6,264 nt of DNA from a bacterium (GCA_021794335.1 JAJYQZ010000163.1:1-6264), one strand, 5' to 3'; counted from the stretch's first letter, positions 1 through 4,968 are shown. Notes: generated from the letters alone by a model not told the origin. Made by a program: numbers and translations.

Positions 1-2
1 TT

Positions 3-170
3 ATGAAATTCATTCCATCGAGGGATTTAAGATTAAAGACGGCATCGGTTTTAAACGAGCTAAAAAAAGAGGGCGAAATTATTATAACCTCTAATGGGAA
101 GCCTTCGTCTTTAATGCTGCCTGTCGATGAAACAAACTTAGAGCAGACACTTTTTTTGTTAAGTCGATGA
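3..170 (+). CDS. Phd/YefM-type antitoxin, N-terminal part (frame broken)
   Basis: This 55-residue frame begins MKFIPSRDLR, then has a helix (TASVLNELKKEG) and the strand-turn-strand EIIITSNGKPSSLMLP. That is the N-terminal DNA-binding half of Phd/YefM ('prevent-host-death') antitoxins, which bind and neutralise a partner toxin and repress their own operon. Family members are usually about 80-95 residues, so this one stops early. The stop (168-170) falls just after a run of seven T (151-157). The missing C-terminal toxin-binding half lies in the -1 frame directly after it. A -1 shift at 152-158 would give a normal 91-residue antitoxin. The start is 2 bases from the window edge, so its ribosome site and promoter cannot be seen and an earlier start cannot be excluded. 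Family assignment is fairly sure; whether the break is real is not. Confidence 0.75.
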   Translation: MKFIPSRDLRLKTASVLNELKKEGEIIITSNGKPSSLMLPVDETNLEQTLFLLSR

Positions 171-277
171 AGGCGAAAGCTGCCGTCAGAAATATGAGAC
201 TAACCTTTAAAAAGAATAAAATTTCTACCGAAGATATAGGCAAGGAGATAAACGCCGCAAGGAAAGAAATATTATGA
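167..277 (+). CDS. Phd-type antitoxin, C-terminal part in the -1 frame
   Basis: This 36-residue frame starts with an ATG that overlaps the stop of the upstream fragment (ATGA) and ends in TGA overlapping the toxin ATG by the same ATGA arrangement. The protein (start MKAKAAVRNM, end INAARKEIL) is basic and helical. It resembles the C-terminal arm of Phd-family antitoxins that wraps around PIN toxins, with the typical acidic/basic stretch and an ending like 'EIxxARxE'. No Shine-Dalgarno sequence precedes this ATG, so it would be made either by reinitiation after the upstream stop or, more naturally, as the C-terminus of a single 91-residue protein after a -1 frameshift. It could be a true separate peptide, but its fit to the missing half of the antitoxin argues against that. 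Confidence 0.55.
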   Translation: MKAKAAVRNMRLTFKKNKISTEDIGKEINAARKEIL

Positions 278-696
278 TTTTGGTAATAGATACCAACGTA
301 TTTATTTCAGGATTTATTTCAGAGAGTTATCCGTGGCGCATACTCGACTACTTTCTGGATAAAAGATTTACGCTGGCTCTTGACGGCAGGATATATTTAG
401 AATATTCCGCAGTTTTAAGAAGGAAAAAGTTTGGCTTAAAAAAAACTGACGTCGATTATTTCTTGAATTTTACGGCGAGCACCGCATTATTTATTACTTC
501 CGGCAAGTGCGATATTAAACTAATCGATGCCGCCGATTTAAAATTTATAGAAACTGCGAGAAGCGCAAATGCGGACGGGCTTATAACCGGAAATATGAAG
601 CACTTCGAACCCGCAAAAAATATAATTCCGGCATTTTCTACCAAAGAAGCGTGGGAGAAGTTATTTATAAACAACTTTAATGAGCAGACGGAATAA
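274..696 (+). CDS. PIN-domain toxin of a type II toxin-antitoxin pair
   Basis: The 140-residue protein is the usual length for a single PIN domain, the fold of VapC-like metal-dependent ribonucleases. It starts ILVIDTNVF, with D6, T7 and N8 of the first PIN motif. It then has E43 in YLEYSAVL, D88 in AADLKFIETA, and D101 followed by GLITGN, where N107 replaces the more common Asp. This pattern, including 'LITGN-KHF', matches the 'putative toxin component, PIN family' group (COG1569-like). The expected activity is RNA cleavage using Mg2+ or Mn2+ in the cytoplasm. The exact RNA target cannot be read from the sequence. The ATG overlaps the stop of the preceding antitoxin frame by ATGA, so translation is coupled and the two form one operon. 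All the main acidic residues are present, so the toxin looks intact although its antitoxin frame is broken. Confidence 0.85.
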   Translation: MILVIDTNVFISGFISESYPWRILDYFLDKRFTLALDGRIYLEYSAVLRRKKFGLKKTDVDYFLNFTASTALFITSGKCDIKLIDAADLKFIETARSANADGLITGNMKHFEPAKNIIPAFSTKEAWEKLFINNFNEQTE

Positions 697-776
697 AAAG
701 AAGTCTTGATACTTATTATTCATTGAACATTTTTTTAATCGGATATCTATTCGCATTTTATTTCTATTTTTTCCGG

Positions 777-1859
777 TCACGAAGAAGAATTTTTGTCAAT
801 GGCTGTAGCAGGCTTATCTTGATTTGTCAATAGCGGCTTGCCGGGTTTAGCCTGAACTTTGGCCTGGGTGCAGGCTCCGGAGGCGGAGGCGCCGCTCTTT
901 TGTTTTGTTGCCGCCCGCCCGGCAACCCCGGAAACTGTTACGATTGTTCCATAACCTGTGTTTTTGTGCAGGAATCTGGCATTGTCGTAAGGCAATTCCA
1001 CGCACCCTGCCGACTGCGGAAATCCGTAACGGCTGCGGGCGATATAATGCAACGCTATCCCGCCGTTAAAATAATCCGCGTATTTAATGCCGGAATCATT
1101 GTATGCAACCCATTTTACGGGGTGTCCGTCTAAGCACCCGACCATGCGGGGATGTTTTAATTTTAGCGATTCGTAAACTTTCATGGAAATCAGGGAGGGG
1201 GACAAGCCGCTCATCGCCGTGCTGCTGAAGCGGAGGAAGACATACCATGTTCCGTCGGGAGTAGTCGCAAATTCACCCGTATTTGCCGGAGACGAAAAAA
1301 CCTTTCTGCCGTTTTCGTAAAGTTCGACTATTTCACCTTTCGCGGCCTGCCTGACTAATATCCATTTCCACGGATAGGGGTCGAATTCCCCCTTTTCCGC
1401 GCTTTTTTTCAGTTCGGACAAAAGTTTTCCGTTTATTTGAGGTTTTGCGTATTCCCCGTCATGCAGCATGCCCGACGCCTCGATATATTGTGTTATTGCC
1501 CCTAAAATAAACGGGTTTTGGGGGTTCCATTTATATGAATCCGCGGCTTTCTGCAAATCTTTCGGAACCGGAAACGAAAAGTCGTAGCCGTATTTACCGG
1601 AGGAGGAAACCGAAACCGGAAGATAACGCAAGTAATGCAAATATTTTACGACGCAGGGGAATTCGGCGGTACTTTTGCACTCTAAATGGACGGAAGATTC
1701 ACCGGATAGGACGGCGGCGGCGGCGGATTTTAACTTATTCAAAAGGGCGGATATTTTGCTTGAGGACGGCATATATTTCTCGATAGCCGCAGTAAACAAA
1801 ATTAAAATAATAATTGCAGATGCGGCTAAAATATAAAAACGCCGTGCCTTAAATTTCAT
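777..1859 (-). CDS. L,D-transpeptidase (YkuD fold) with N-terminal anchor and PG-binding-like region
   Basis: The 360-residue protein has a basic N-terminus and one hydrophobic helix (about 8-26), so it is exported or anchored in the inner membrane facing the periplasm. Residues about 68-150 (VKYLHYLRYLPV, then LGAITQYIEASG and a following HDG) look like a degenerate peptidoglycan-binding region. Residues about 166-310 form the YkuD catalytic domain, with H271 and the motif SAGCVELP holding the nucleophile C286. These enzymes form 3-3 crosslinks in peptidoglycan or attach proteins to it. The usual SHGC is SAGC here, as in a subgroup with the 'YGfPQSxGCVELP' signature. Relative to that subgroup I see about 25 extra residues near 226-258, including C242. 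The tail after 312 is Ala/Lys/Ser-rich and low in complexity. The start has a GGAGG at 1875-1879, but 15 bases away. The gene is monocistronic and converges with the toxin gene. Confidence 0.85.
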   Translation of the reverse strand: MKFKARRFYILAASAIIILILFTAAIEKYMPSSSKISALLNKLKSAAAAVLSGESSVHLECKSTAEFPCVVKYLHYLRYLPVSVSSSGKYGYDFSFPVPKDLQKAADSYKWNPQNPFILGAITQYIEASGMLHDGEYAKPQINGKLLSELKKSAEKGEFDPYPWKWILVRQAAKGEIVELYENGRKVFSSPANTGEFATTPDGTWYVFLRFSSTAMSGLSPSLISMKVYESLKLKHPRMVGCLDGHPVKWVAYNDSGIKYADYFNGGIALHYIARSRYGFPQSAGCVELPYDNARFLHKNTGYGTIVTVSGVAGRAATKQKSGASASGACTQAKVQAKPGKPLLTNQDKPATAIDKNSSS

Positions 1860-1887
1860 AGTTAAATTTCATTTCCTCCGAGTAAAT

Positions 1888-1896
1888 ATTATAACA
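1888..1896 (-). promoter_or_regulatory. Extended -10 promoter of the L,D-transpeptidase gene
   Basis: Read on the minus strand, TGTTATAAT combines a perfect TATAAT (1893 to 1888) with an upstream TG, the extended -10 element. No convincing -35 lies 16-18 bases upstream, which is common for extended -10 promoters. The transcript would start near 1881, only a few bases before the GGAGG at 1875-1879, giving a leader of about 20 bases. This is inferred from sequence alone. Confidence 0.5.
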
Positions 1897-1959
1897 TTTT
1901 ATCCGCTGATTATTTATAAAATATTTAGATAAATTAATAATTTTTTTATGTTATTTTTA

Positions 1960-1989
1960 TTGACCTTTTTTTATGCTTTATCATATAAT
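1960..1989 (+). promoter_or_regulatory. Sigma70-type promoter of tRNA-Gln
   Basis: TTGACC (1960-1965) and a perfect TATAAT (1984-1989) are separated by 18 bases. Transcription would start near 1996, about 38 bases before the mature tRNA 5' end, leaving a short leader for RNase P removal. This is one of the two best promoter matches in the window, as expected for a stable RNA gene. Confidence 0.7.
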
Positions 1990-2033
1990 AATAGAACTTA
2001 TTATTAATAAAACCCGCATTTTTTATCGAAATT

Positions 2034-2107
2034 TGGGGGATCGTCTAGCGGCAGGACCTGGGACTCTGACTCCCATTACGGAGGTTCGAATCCTTCTCCC
2101 CCAGCCA
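2034..2107 (+). tRNA. tRNA-Gln (anticodon CUG)
   Basis: A complete cloverleaf is visible. The 7-bp acceptor stem TGGGGGA pairs with TCCCCCA (2097-2103). The D-stem GTC/GAC is 2043-2045 with 2055-2057. The anticodon stem TGGGA/TCCCA (2059-2063, 2071-2075) encloses the loop CTCTGAC, with anticodon CTG at 2066-2068. The T-arm has loop TTCGAAT at 2085-2091. The U1-A72 first pair and G discriminator (2104) are typical of bacterial tRNA-Gln. CCA is encoded at 2105-2107. It reads CAG codons, so a UUG isoacceptor probably exists elsewhere in the genome. It stands alone, with its own promoter, and I see no clear terminator in 2108-2216. Confidence 0.97.
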
Positions 2108-2216
2108 GTTTTACATTCACATCTCAAAAGTTTTCTGAACGGGAAAGTTTGTCAAATTATCCGGATGGGTAAGGATAAGATAAATGAGAAATGGATGTAA
2201 AAAAAATAAATCAGCA

Positions 2217-2894
2217 TCACGATAGTTTCTTTTTTCTAATCTCGAGGCCGCTTTTAACCAATGCCGATTCGAAATCTGGAAAGGATTTCAGCCTTTTTTC
2301 GGCTTCTTTACCTTTCCTTCCGCCATTCCATACGCTAAGGAGCATATGAAGCGCTTTTTTATTGTCGGTTAGTTCTTCCGGAATAAAGCCTGCTTTTTTA
2401 GCCGCGGTCATAACGATGTTAGGCGGCAAAGGCGTCGCTTTAAGCCATGTTCCCCTTAATTCTCTTAAAAATATATTAACGGTTACATCGCCGATGCCCT
2501 TGCCGAGGGCTTTTAACCTGTTTTCGAGGTCTTTCCCGTCCGAAGCCCTTGAATGCAGTATGTTAAGGTTTCCGTTATAGTTTTCGGCCAGCGATTTGCA
2601 AACCTCGAGGAACTTGGTTGCGGTTTTAAAATCGTATCTTGCATAACCTCCTTCATCCAGAATTGCGACAAGGCCGTCCCATCCTGTTTTTAAAATATCT
2701 TCGGGGGATGCGATGTTTTTCGATATTAATTCATTATATGTTTTTATCGCAATATTTCCCGATATTCTTGCTCCGAAAAGCATGGAGGCGATAAACCATT
2801 TAAATATTTCGTCCTGATTTAAAGCCGAAAGGCGGATGCCAAGGCTTGACGAAAATCTGCCGCCGTACTTGTTTATAAGCTCTTGAGGGTTCAT
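2217..2894 (-). CDS. HhH-GPD (endonuclease III-like) family protein, catalytic residues apparently missing
   Basis: The protein of about 225 residues is almost all helical. It has a helix-hairpin-helix motif LGKGIGDVTVNIFLREL (about 133-149, counting from a TTG at 2903), as in base-excision DNA glycosylases of the endonuclease III superfamily. The helical segment FKWFIASMLFGARIS near 34-48 matches the start of the HhH-GPD core. Two things differ from endonuclease III. The Lys of GVGRKTAN is replaced by Val (GIGDVTVN), and the following VDTH region with the catalytic Asp is LPPN. There is no C-terminal four-Cys iron-sulfur cluster. It is therefore a glycosylase relative of unknown substrate, or a DNA-binding protein with no lyase activity. 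I prefer the ATG at 2892-2894 because the upstream in-frame TTG (2903) lies inside a perfect -10 box and neither start has a Shine-Dalgarno sequence. Confidence 0.7.
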   Translation of the reverse strand: MNPQELINKYGGRFSSSLGIRLSALNQDEIFKWFIASMLFGARISGNIAIKTYNELISKNIASPEDILKTGWDGLVAILDEGGYARYDFKTATKFLEVCKSLAENYNGNLNILHSRASDGKDLENRLKALGKGIGDVTVNIFLRELRGTWLKATPLPPNIVMTAAKKAGFIPEELTDNKKALHMLLSVWNGGRKGKEAEKRLKSFPDFESALVKSGLEIRKKKLS

Positions 2895-2902
2895 AATATG
2901 CA

Positions 2903-2908
2903 ATTATA
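2903..2908 (-). promoter_or_regulatory. -10 box of the HhH-GPD gene, likely leaderless
   Basis: A perfect TATAAT reads on the minus strand from 2908 to 2903. Its expected transcription start, 6-8 bases downstream, falls at 2896-2894, on or next to the ATG at 2892-2894. A TTGACA (minus strand, 2939-2934) is 25 bases away, too far to pair with it in the normal way, and the bases at the usual -35 distance are a poor match. Confidence 0.5.
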
Positions 2909-2957
2909 CTACTAAAAATTCAAAAAACAAAAATGTCAAGCGCGGAGGTTAGCGCGA

Positions 2958-2979
2958 GGGGGGAGGGGATGGGGGGGGG
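2958..2979 (+). other. G-rich run with quadruplex potential
   Basis: Three G blocks of 6, 4 and 9 bases are separated only by A and AT. The 9-G block can supply two G-triplets, so four triplets are available and an intramolecular G-quadruplex is possible on the plus strand. It stands out in an AT-rich spacer between divergent genes, about 80 bases before the -35 of the next gene. Long G runs are also prone to sequencing error. Confidence 0.5.
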
Positions 2980-2985
2980 TCAGTT

Positions 2986-3001
2986 GCCGGCTCGCCGGCT
3001 C
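2986..3001 (+). repeat. Tandem 8-bp repeat (GCCGGCTC x2)
   Basis: GCCGGCTC occurs twice in a row, 2986-2993 and 2994-3001. Each copy contains the palindrome GCCGGC. With the G-run just before it, this makes a GC-rich island of about 65 bases in an otherwise AT-rich spacer. No function can be assigned. Confidence 0.6.
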
Positions 3002-3037
3002 GATGCCTGATAAATTTAACCCGCCGTTTCATTATTA

Positions 3038-3055
3038 TCGGCGCATTGCCGCCGA
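3038..3055 (+). promoter_or_regulatory. Dyad TCGGCG-N6-CGCCGA next to a -35 box
   Basis: An exact 6-bp inverted repeat (3038-3043 and 3050-3055) with a 6-base spacer ends 3 bases before the TTGACA at 3059. This is the place for an activator or overlapping repressor site. The same hexamer TCGGCG recurs at the tip of the hairpin at 3160-3165. A protein binding site is an inference. Confidence 0.4.
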
Positions 3056-3058
3056 CAC

Positions 3059-3086
3059 TTGACAACTTCTTTTTTAGTGATAAAAT
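3059..3086 (+). promoter_or_regulatory. Sigma70-type promoter of the secreted-protein gene
   Basis: TTGACA (3059-3064) and TAAAAT (3081-3086) are separated by 16 bases. Transcription would start near 3093, giving a leader of about 115 bases that includes a direct repeat of CCTAATATA (3087-3095, 3097-3105) and the large hairpin at 3147-3179. Confidence 0.6.
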
Positions 3087-3146
3087 CCTAATATACCCTA
3101 ATATATGTAATTGCTGTCGTTAAAATATTAAAATATCAAGTTAAAA

Positions 3147-3179
3147 ATAATTTATATAATCGGCGATTATATAAATTAT
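3147..3179 (+). promoter_or_regulatory. Perfect 15-bp-arm hairpin in the leader of the secreted-protein gene
   Basis: The arms ATAATTTATATAATC (3147-3161) and GATTATATAAATTAT (3165-3179) are exact reverse complements around a GGC loop. The hairpin ends 16 bases before the GGAGG at 3196-3200, so it does not cover the ribosome site. It is almost all A-U, with one C-G pair at the tip. It could stabilise the mRNA 5' end, act as a temperature-sensitive structure, or serve as a DNA operator, since its centre reads TCGGCGA like the upstream dyad. It is not a terminator, since no T run follows. Confidence 0.6.
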
Positions 3180-3208
3180 CAAAATTTAATAAAAAGGAGG
3201 TGAATAAA

Positions 3209-3634
3209 ATGAAAATAAAATCCAGTTACGCAAGTTTATTCGGTACAAATCTAAAATGGTTCATTTTAGTATTAGCATTATCACTGCCTATGATATTTTT
3301 ATTTGGGATAAAATCTTCCAGCGCCATTTATCCGCGTCCTTGTCCAGGTTGTCCCGTGCATCCCCCTATGGGTGTTTATTATTTTATTACATGGCACAGT
3401 CAAAGAGTGCGGCTTAGACTCGTTAAAAATGTCACGGTAGAAAAAGATAGGTGCCACAGGTATGTCGGTATGGGAATTAACTTCAGAACCGACAATAGTT
3501 ATTACATGAAACTTAACGGAAAAAACCTTAAAGTTTGGGTTGACCTCAGATGGCCAGGATTCTACGTCGTACATAACGGCATGCAGGGTCCTCAACCCGT
3601 TTACGGCACATGGCTGTTTAAATCGCTGCGTTAA
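3209..3634 (+). CDS. Small secreted protein of unknown function
   Basis: I do not recognise a family. The start chosen is ATG 3209, which lies 8 bases after an excellent AAGGAGG (3194-3200). An in-frame GTG at 3200 lies inside that ribosome site and is unlikely. The 141-residue product has a basic N-terminus, a hydrophobic core (about 16-33) and a likely signal peptidase I cut after SSSA (residue 39), leaving a mature protein of about 102 residues. The mature part begins with a Pro/Cys segment, PRPCPGCPVHPP (C45 and C48 as CxxC, then H51). Further on come C82-H83, and it is rich in Tyr, Trp and basic residues with alternating patterns such as VRLRLVKNVTV and LKVWVDLRW that suggest beta strands. 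A metal or heme site using CxxC is possible but unproven. The gene has its own promoter and a structured leader, followed by two hairpins, so it appears monocistronic. Confidence 0.7.
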   Translation: MKIKSSYASLFGTNLKWFILVLALSLPMIFLFGIKSSSAIYPRPCPGCPVHPPMGVYYFITWHSQRVRLRLVKNVTVEKDRCHRYVGMGINFRTDNSYYMKLNGKNLKVWVDLRWPGFYVVHNGMQGPQPVYGTWLFKSLR

Positions 3635-3649
3635 CCGATTATTTTCGCA

Positions 3650-3689
3650 GGCAATACCAATATTTATTATTTATATATTGCATATTGCC
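3650..3689 (+). terminator. Long imperfect hairpin after the secreted-protein gene
   Basis: GGCAATA (3650-3656) pairs with TATTGCC (3683-3689), and inside it CAATAT (3658-3663) pairs with ATATTG (3675-3680), with small bulges and an 11-base loop. It starts 15 bases after the stop codon. It is followed by GAAATTATTT rather than a clean T run, so it may be a 3' end-protecting or weak terminator structure. Confidence 0.4.
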
Positions 3690-3697
3690 GAAATTAT

Positions 3698-3730
3698 TTC
3701 CCCCTTCGCCTTAAAAGGCTAAAGGGGGGA
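3698..3730 (+). other. C/G-rich hairpin before the 3747 remnant
   Basis: CCCCCTT (3700-3706) pairs with AAGGGGG (3722-3728), and GCC (3708-3710) pairs with GGC (3717-3719), around a TTAAAA loop. No T run follows on either strand, so it is not a standard terminator. The 3' arm supplies the G-rich stretch that would be the nearest ribosome-site-like sequence for the downstream ATG at 3747, so folding would hide it. Confidence 0.4.
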
Positions 3731-3746
3731 GATGATGGTGTAAATT

Positions 3747-3949
3747 ATGGATAACCTATTAAAATTTAAAAAAGTTAAAAAGTTAGTAAGATAGTTTTTG
3801 CCGGTATTGTTTCTGCGGCGTTAACAGGTTTTATGTTTGCGGCATACCCATTTTCGGCCTACGGAACTATATTATTAAACATTATCTATGCCGTAGGCAA
3901 ATTAATGAGGCATCGAGGGATGTTTAAGAAACATCTCCTCCGATTTTAA
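3747..3949 (+). pseudogene. Frameshifted remnant of a small secreted protein
   Basis: From ATG 3747 one frame reads MDNLLKFKKVKKLVR and then hits TAG. A second frame opens at 3779 and reads KVSKIVFAGIVSAALTG, then FMFAAYPFSAYG, before running on to TAA at 3947-3949. Joined by a one-base shift in the A-rich run near 3777-3782, the two give a textbook signal peptide: a Lys-rich N-terminus, a hydrophobic core and a likely cut after FSA. That is hard to get by chance. The part after the signal peptide is only about 30 residues (YGTILLNIIYAVGKL, then a basic end). Its last 26 bases overlap the 3' end of the LysR gene in antiparallel, so the gene is probably also truncated at its 3' end. The start is weakly supported because the G-rich stretch lies about 15 bases upstream and can be folded into a hairpin. 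Mature function is unknown. Confidence 0.4.
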
Positions 3950-4895
3950 AATGCTCTTCTATCCATTTCCTCGTTATTTCTATAAAAGCCTTTGCGGATA
4001 AGGAAAGGCTGTCTAAAGAACTTGAAGAGCGGTATGCCAGAGCAATTTCCCTTTTTACCTCCGGCTTTAATGGAACCAAACATATGCCCGCATAATTCTG
4101 CGGAACGGCAAGCTCCGGCATAATGGCTACGCCTATGCCTCCCCTGACCATTTCTATAACGGTGCTTATATTCCTTGCTTCTATTTTTTTAATCTCGCCC
4201 AAGTTATTTATTGCATTTATTAAATTAGACGTTACAAGCATGCCGCAGCTCGACCCCTTAAAGGTTATCAGATGTTCGCCGGCAAGCTCTTTTATGTTTA
4301 TATGTTTCTTCGAACACAAGGGATGTTTTGCGGGAAAGACGCCGAGCATCTTATCCTCCAAAAGCGGGACCGTTTCCAACCCATCTTTGTTCGTATCCCT
4401 ACCGTAGGCTTGCGAAGGTAAGCGTGCGGGCAAAGATATGGGTATGGAGGGCGATACGACGAACCCTATATCCACCGCCTCGCTTATTATCCAGTCCTTT
4501 ACCTCTAAGTCCGTTCCCTCGAACCATGAGACTTCTATTCCGGGATACTTTTGTTTGAATACCTTTAAAATTCCGGGCAGTATTCTTACGGAAACGCTTT
4601 GAAAGCATCCTAATTTCAGTTTTCCGGTCTGCAGGTTTTTTAACGCCGAAATTTCTTCTTTCGACCTGTCTATGCGGCTTAGAATATCTTTCGCAAGAAT
4701 ATAAATCTTTTCTCCCGCTTCCGTAAGGGAAACGCTTCTCTTATTGCTTTTAACGAGCTTGATTTCCAGTTCGTCTTCCAAGGATGCAATGGAGTGGCTC
4801 ACGCCCGATTGCGTTATGTGCAGGGCGTCCGCCGTTTTGGTAAAGCTTTCCGTTTCGACCACGGTTTTTAAAATATTTAATTGGGTAAGCGTCAT
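3924..4895 (-). CDS. LysR-type transcriptional regulator
   Basis: The 323-residue length and architecture are standard for LysR regulators. Residues 1-60 form the winged helix-turn-helix (FTKTADALHITQSGVSHSIASLEDELEIKLV, then the wing VSLTEAGEKIY). About 61-88 form the linker helix. About 91-310 form the periplasmic-binding-protein-like effector domain (GKLKLGCFQS, later VRGGIGVAIMPELAV). Such proteins act as tetramers and switch a divergent target gene on binding a small ligand. Here the divergent neighbour is a permease of the EamA family, so that is the likely target. A stretch of about 20 residues at 151-172 (Pro/Arg/Asp-rich) looks longer than usual between the two lobes. The ATG start is forced, because an in-frame TAA lies 18 bases upstream. 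There is no visible Shine-Dalgarno sequence. The ligand cannot be predicted. Confidence 0.93.
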   Translation of the reverse strand: MTLTQLNILKTVVETESFTKTADALHITQSGVSHSIASLEDELEIKLVKSNKRSVSLTEAGEKIYILAKDILSRIDRSKEEISALKNLQTGKLKLGCFQSVSVRILPGILKVFKQKYPGIEVSWFEGTDLEVKDWIISEAVDIGFVVSPSIPISLPARLPSQAYGRDTNKDGLETVPLLEDKMLGVFPAKHPLCSKKHINIKELAGEHLITFKGSSCGMLVTSNLINAINNLGEIKKIEARNISTVIEMVRGGIGVAIMPELAVPQNYAGICLVPLKPEVKREIALAYRSSSSLDSLSLSAKAFIEITRKWIEEHFKIGGDVS

Positions 4896-4931
4896 GAGTA
4901 AATTATCATTTTAATTATAAATATTATTCAT

Positions 4932-4960
4932 TTGACTCATTATATAACGGGTTTTATACT
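4932..4960 (+). promoter_or_regulatory. Promoter toward the EamA permease
   Basis: TTGACT (4932-4937) and TATACT (4955-4960) are 17 bases apart. The start would be near 4967, giving a leader of about 110 bases before ATG 5077. The -10 of the opposite LysR promoter sits inside this spacer, so the two promoters overlap and could compete. Prediction from sequence only. Confidence 0.5.
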
Positions 4961-4968
4961 GTATGCAA
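4939..4968 (-). promoter_or_regulatory. Promoter toward the LysR gene
   Basis: On the minus strand there is a perfect TATAAT (4944 to 4939) and, 18 bases upstream, a weak TTGCAT (4968 to 4963). The start would be near 4932, leaving a leader of about 37 AT-rich bases. The strong -10 and weak -35 suit a regulator that controls its own expression. Confidence 0.5.

Noticed and set aside
900..1133. Plus-strand frame opposite the L,D-transpeptidase
   Set aside because: It is the antisense of the conserved catalytic domain, has no ribosome site, and its peptide looks like nothing known.
1973..2200. Open plus-strand frame of 75 codons across the tRNA region
   Set aside because: It runs straight through a perfect tRNA-Gln cloverleaf and its promoter -10, and has no ribosome site. 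The tRNA explains the sequence.
2108..2216. Terminator after the tRNA
   Set aside because: I tried pairing the stretch around 2125-2150 and found only short mismatched stems without a T run.
2934..2939. TTGACA on the minus strand as the -35 of the HhH gene
   Set aside because: It is 25 bases from the TATAAT, well outside the 16-18 base range. I kept only the -10.
2941..3002. GC-rich short repeats as a CRISPR array or attachment site
   Set aside because: The repeats are only 8 bases and directly adjacent, with no spacers. There is no integrase or duplicate of the tRNA 3' end in the window.
3299..3595. Minus-strand frame opposite the secreted protein
   Set aside because: The plus-strand gene has a strong ribosome site, promoter and signal peptide, and the antisense frame has none of these.
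4123..4608. Frames on both strands inside the LysR gene
   Set aside because: They overlap the well-supported LysR effector domain in other frames and have no start signals of their own.
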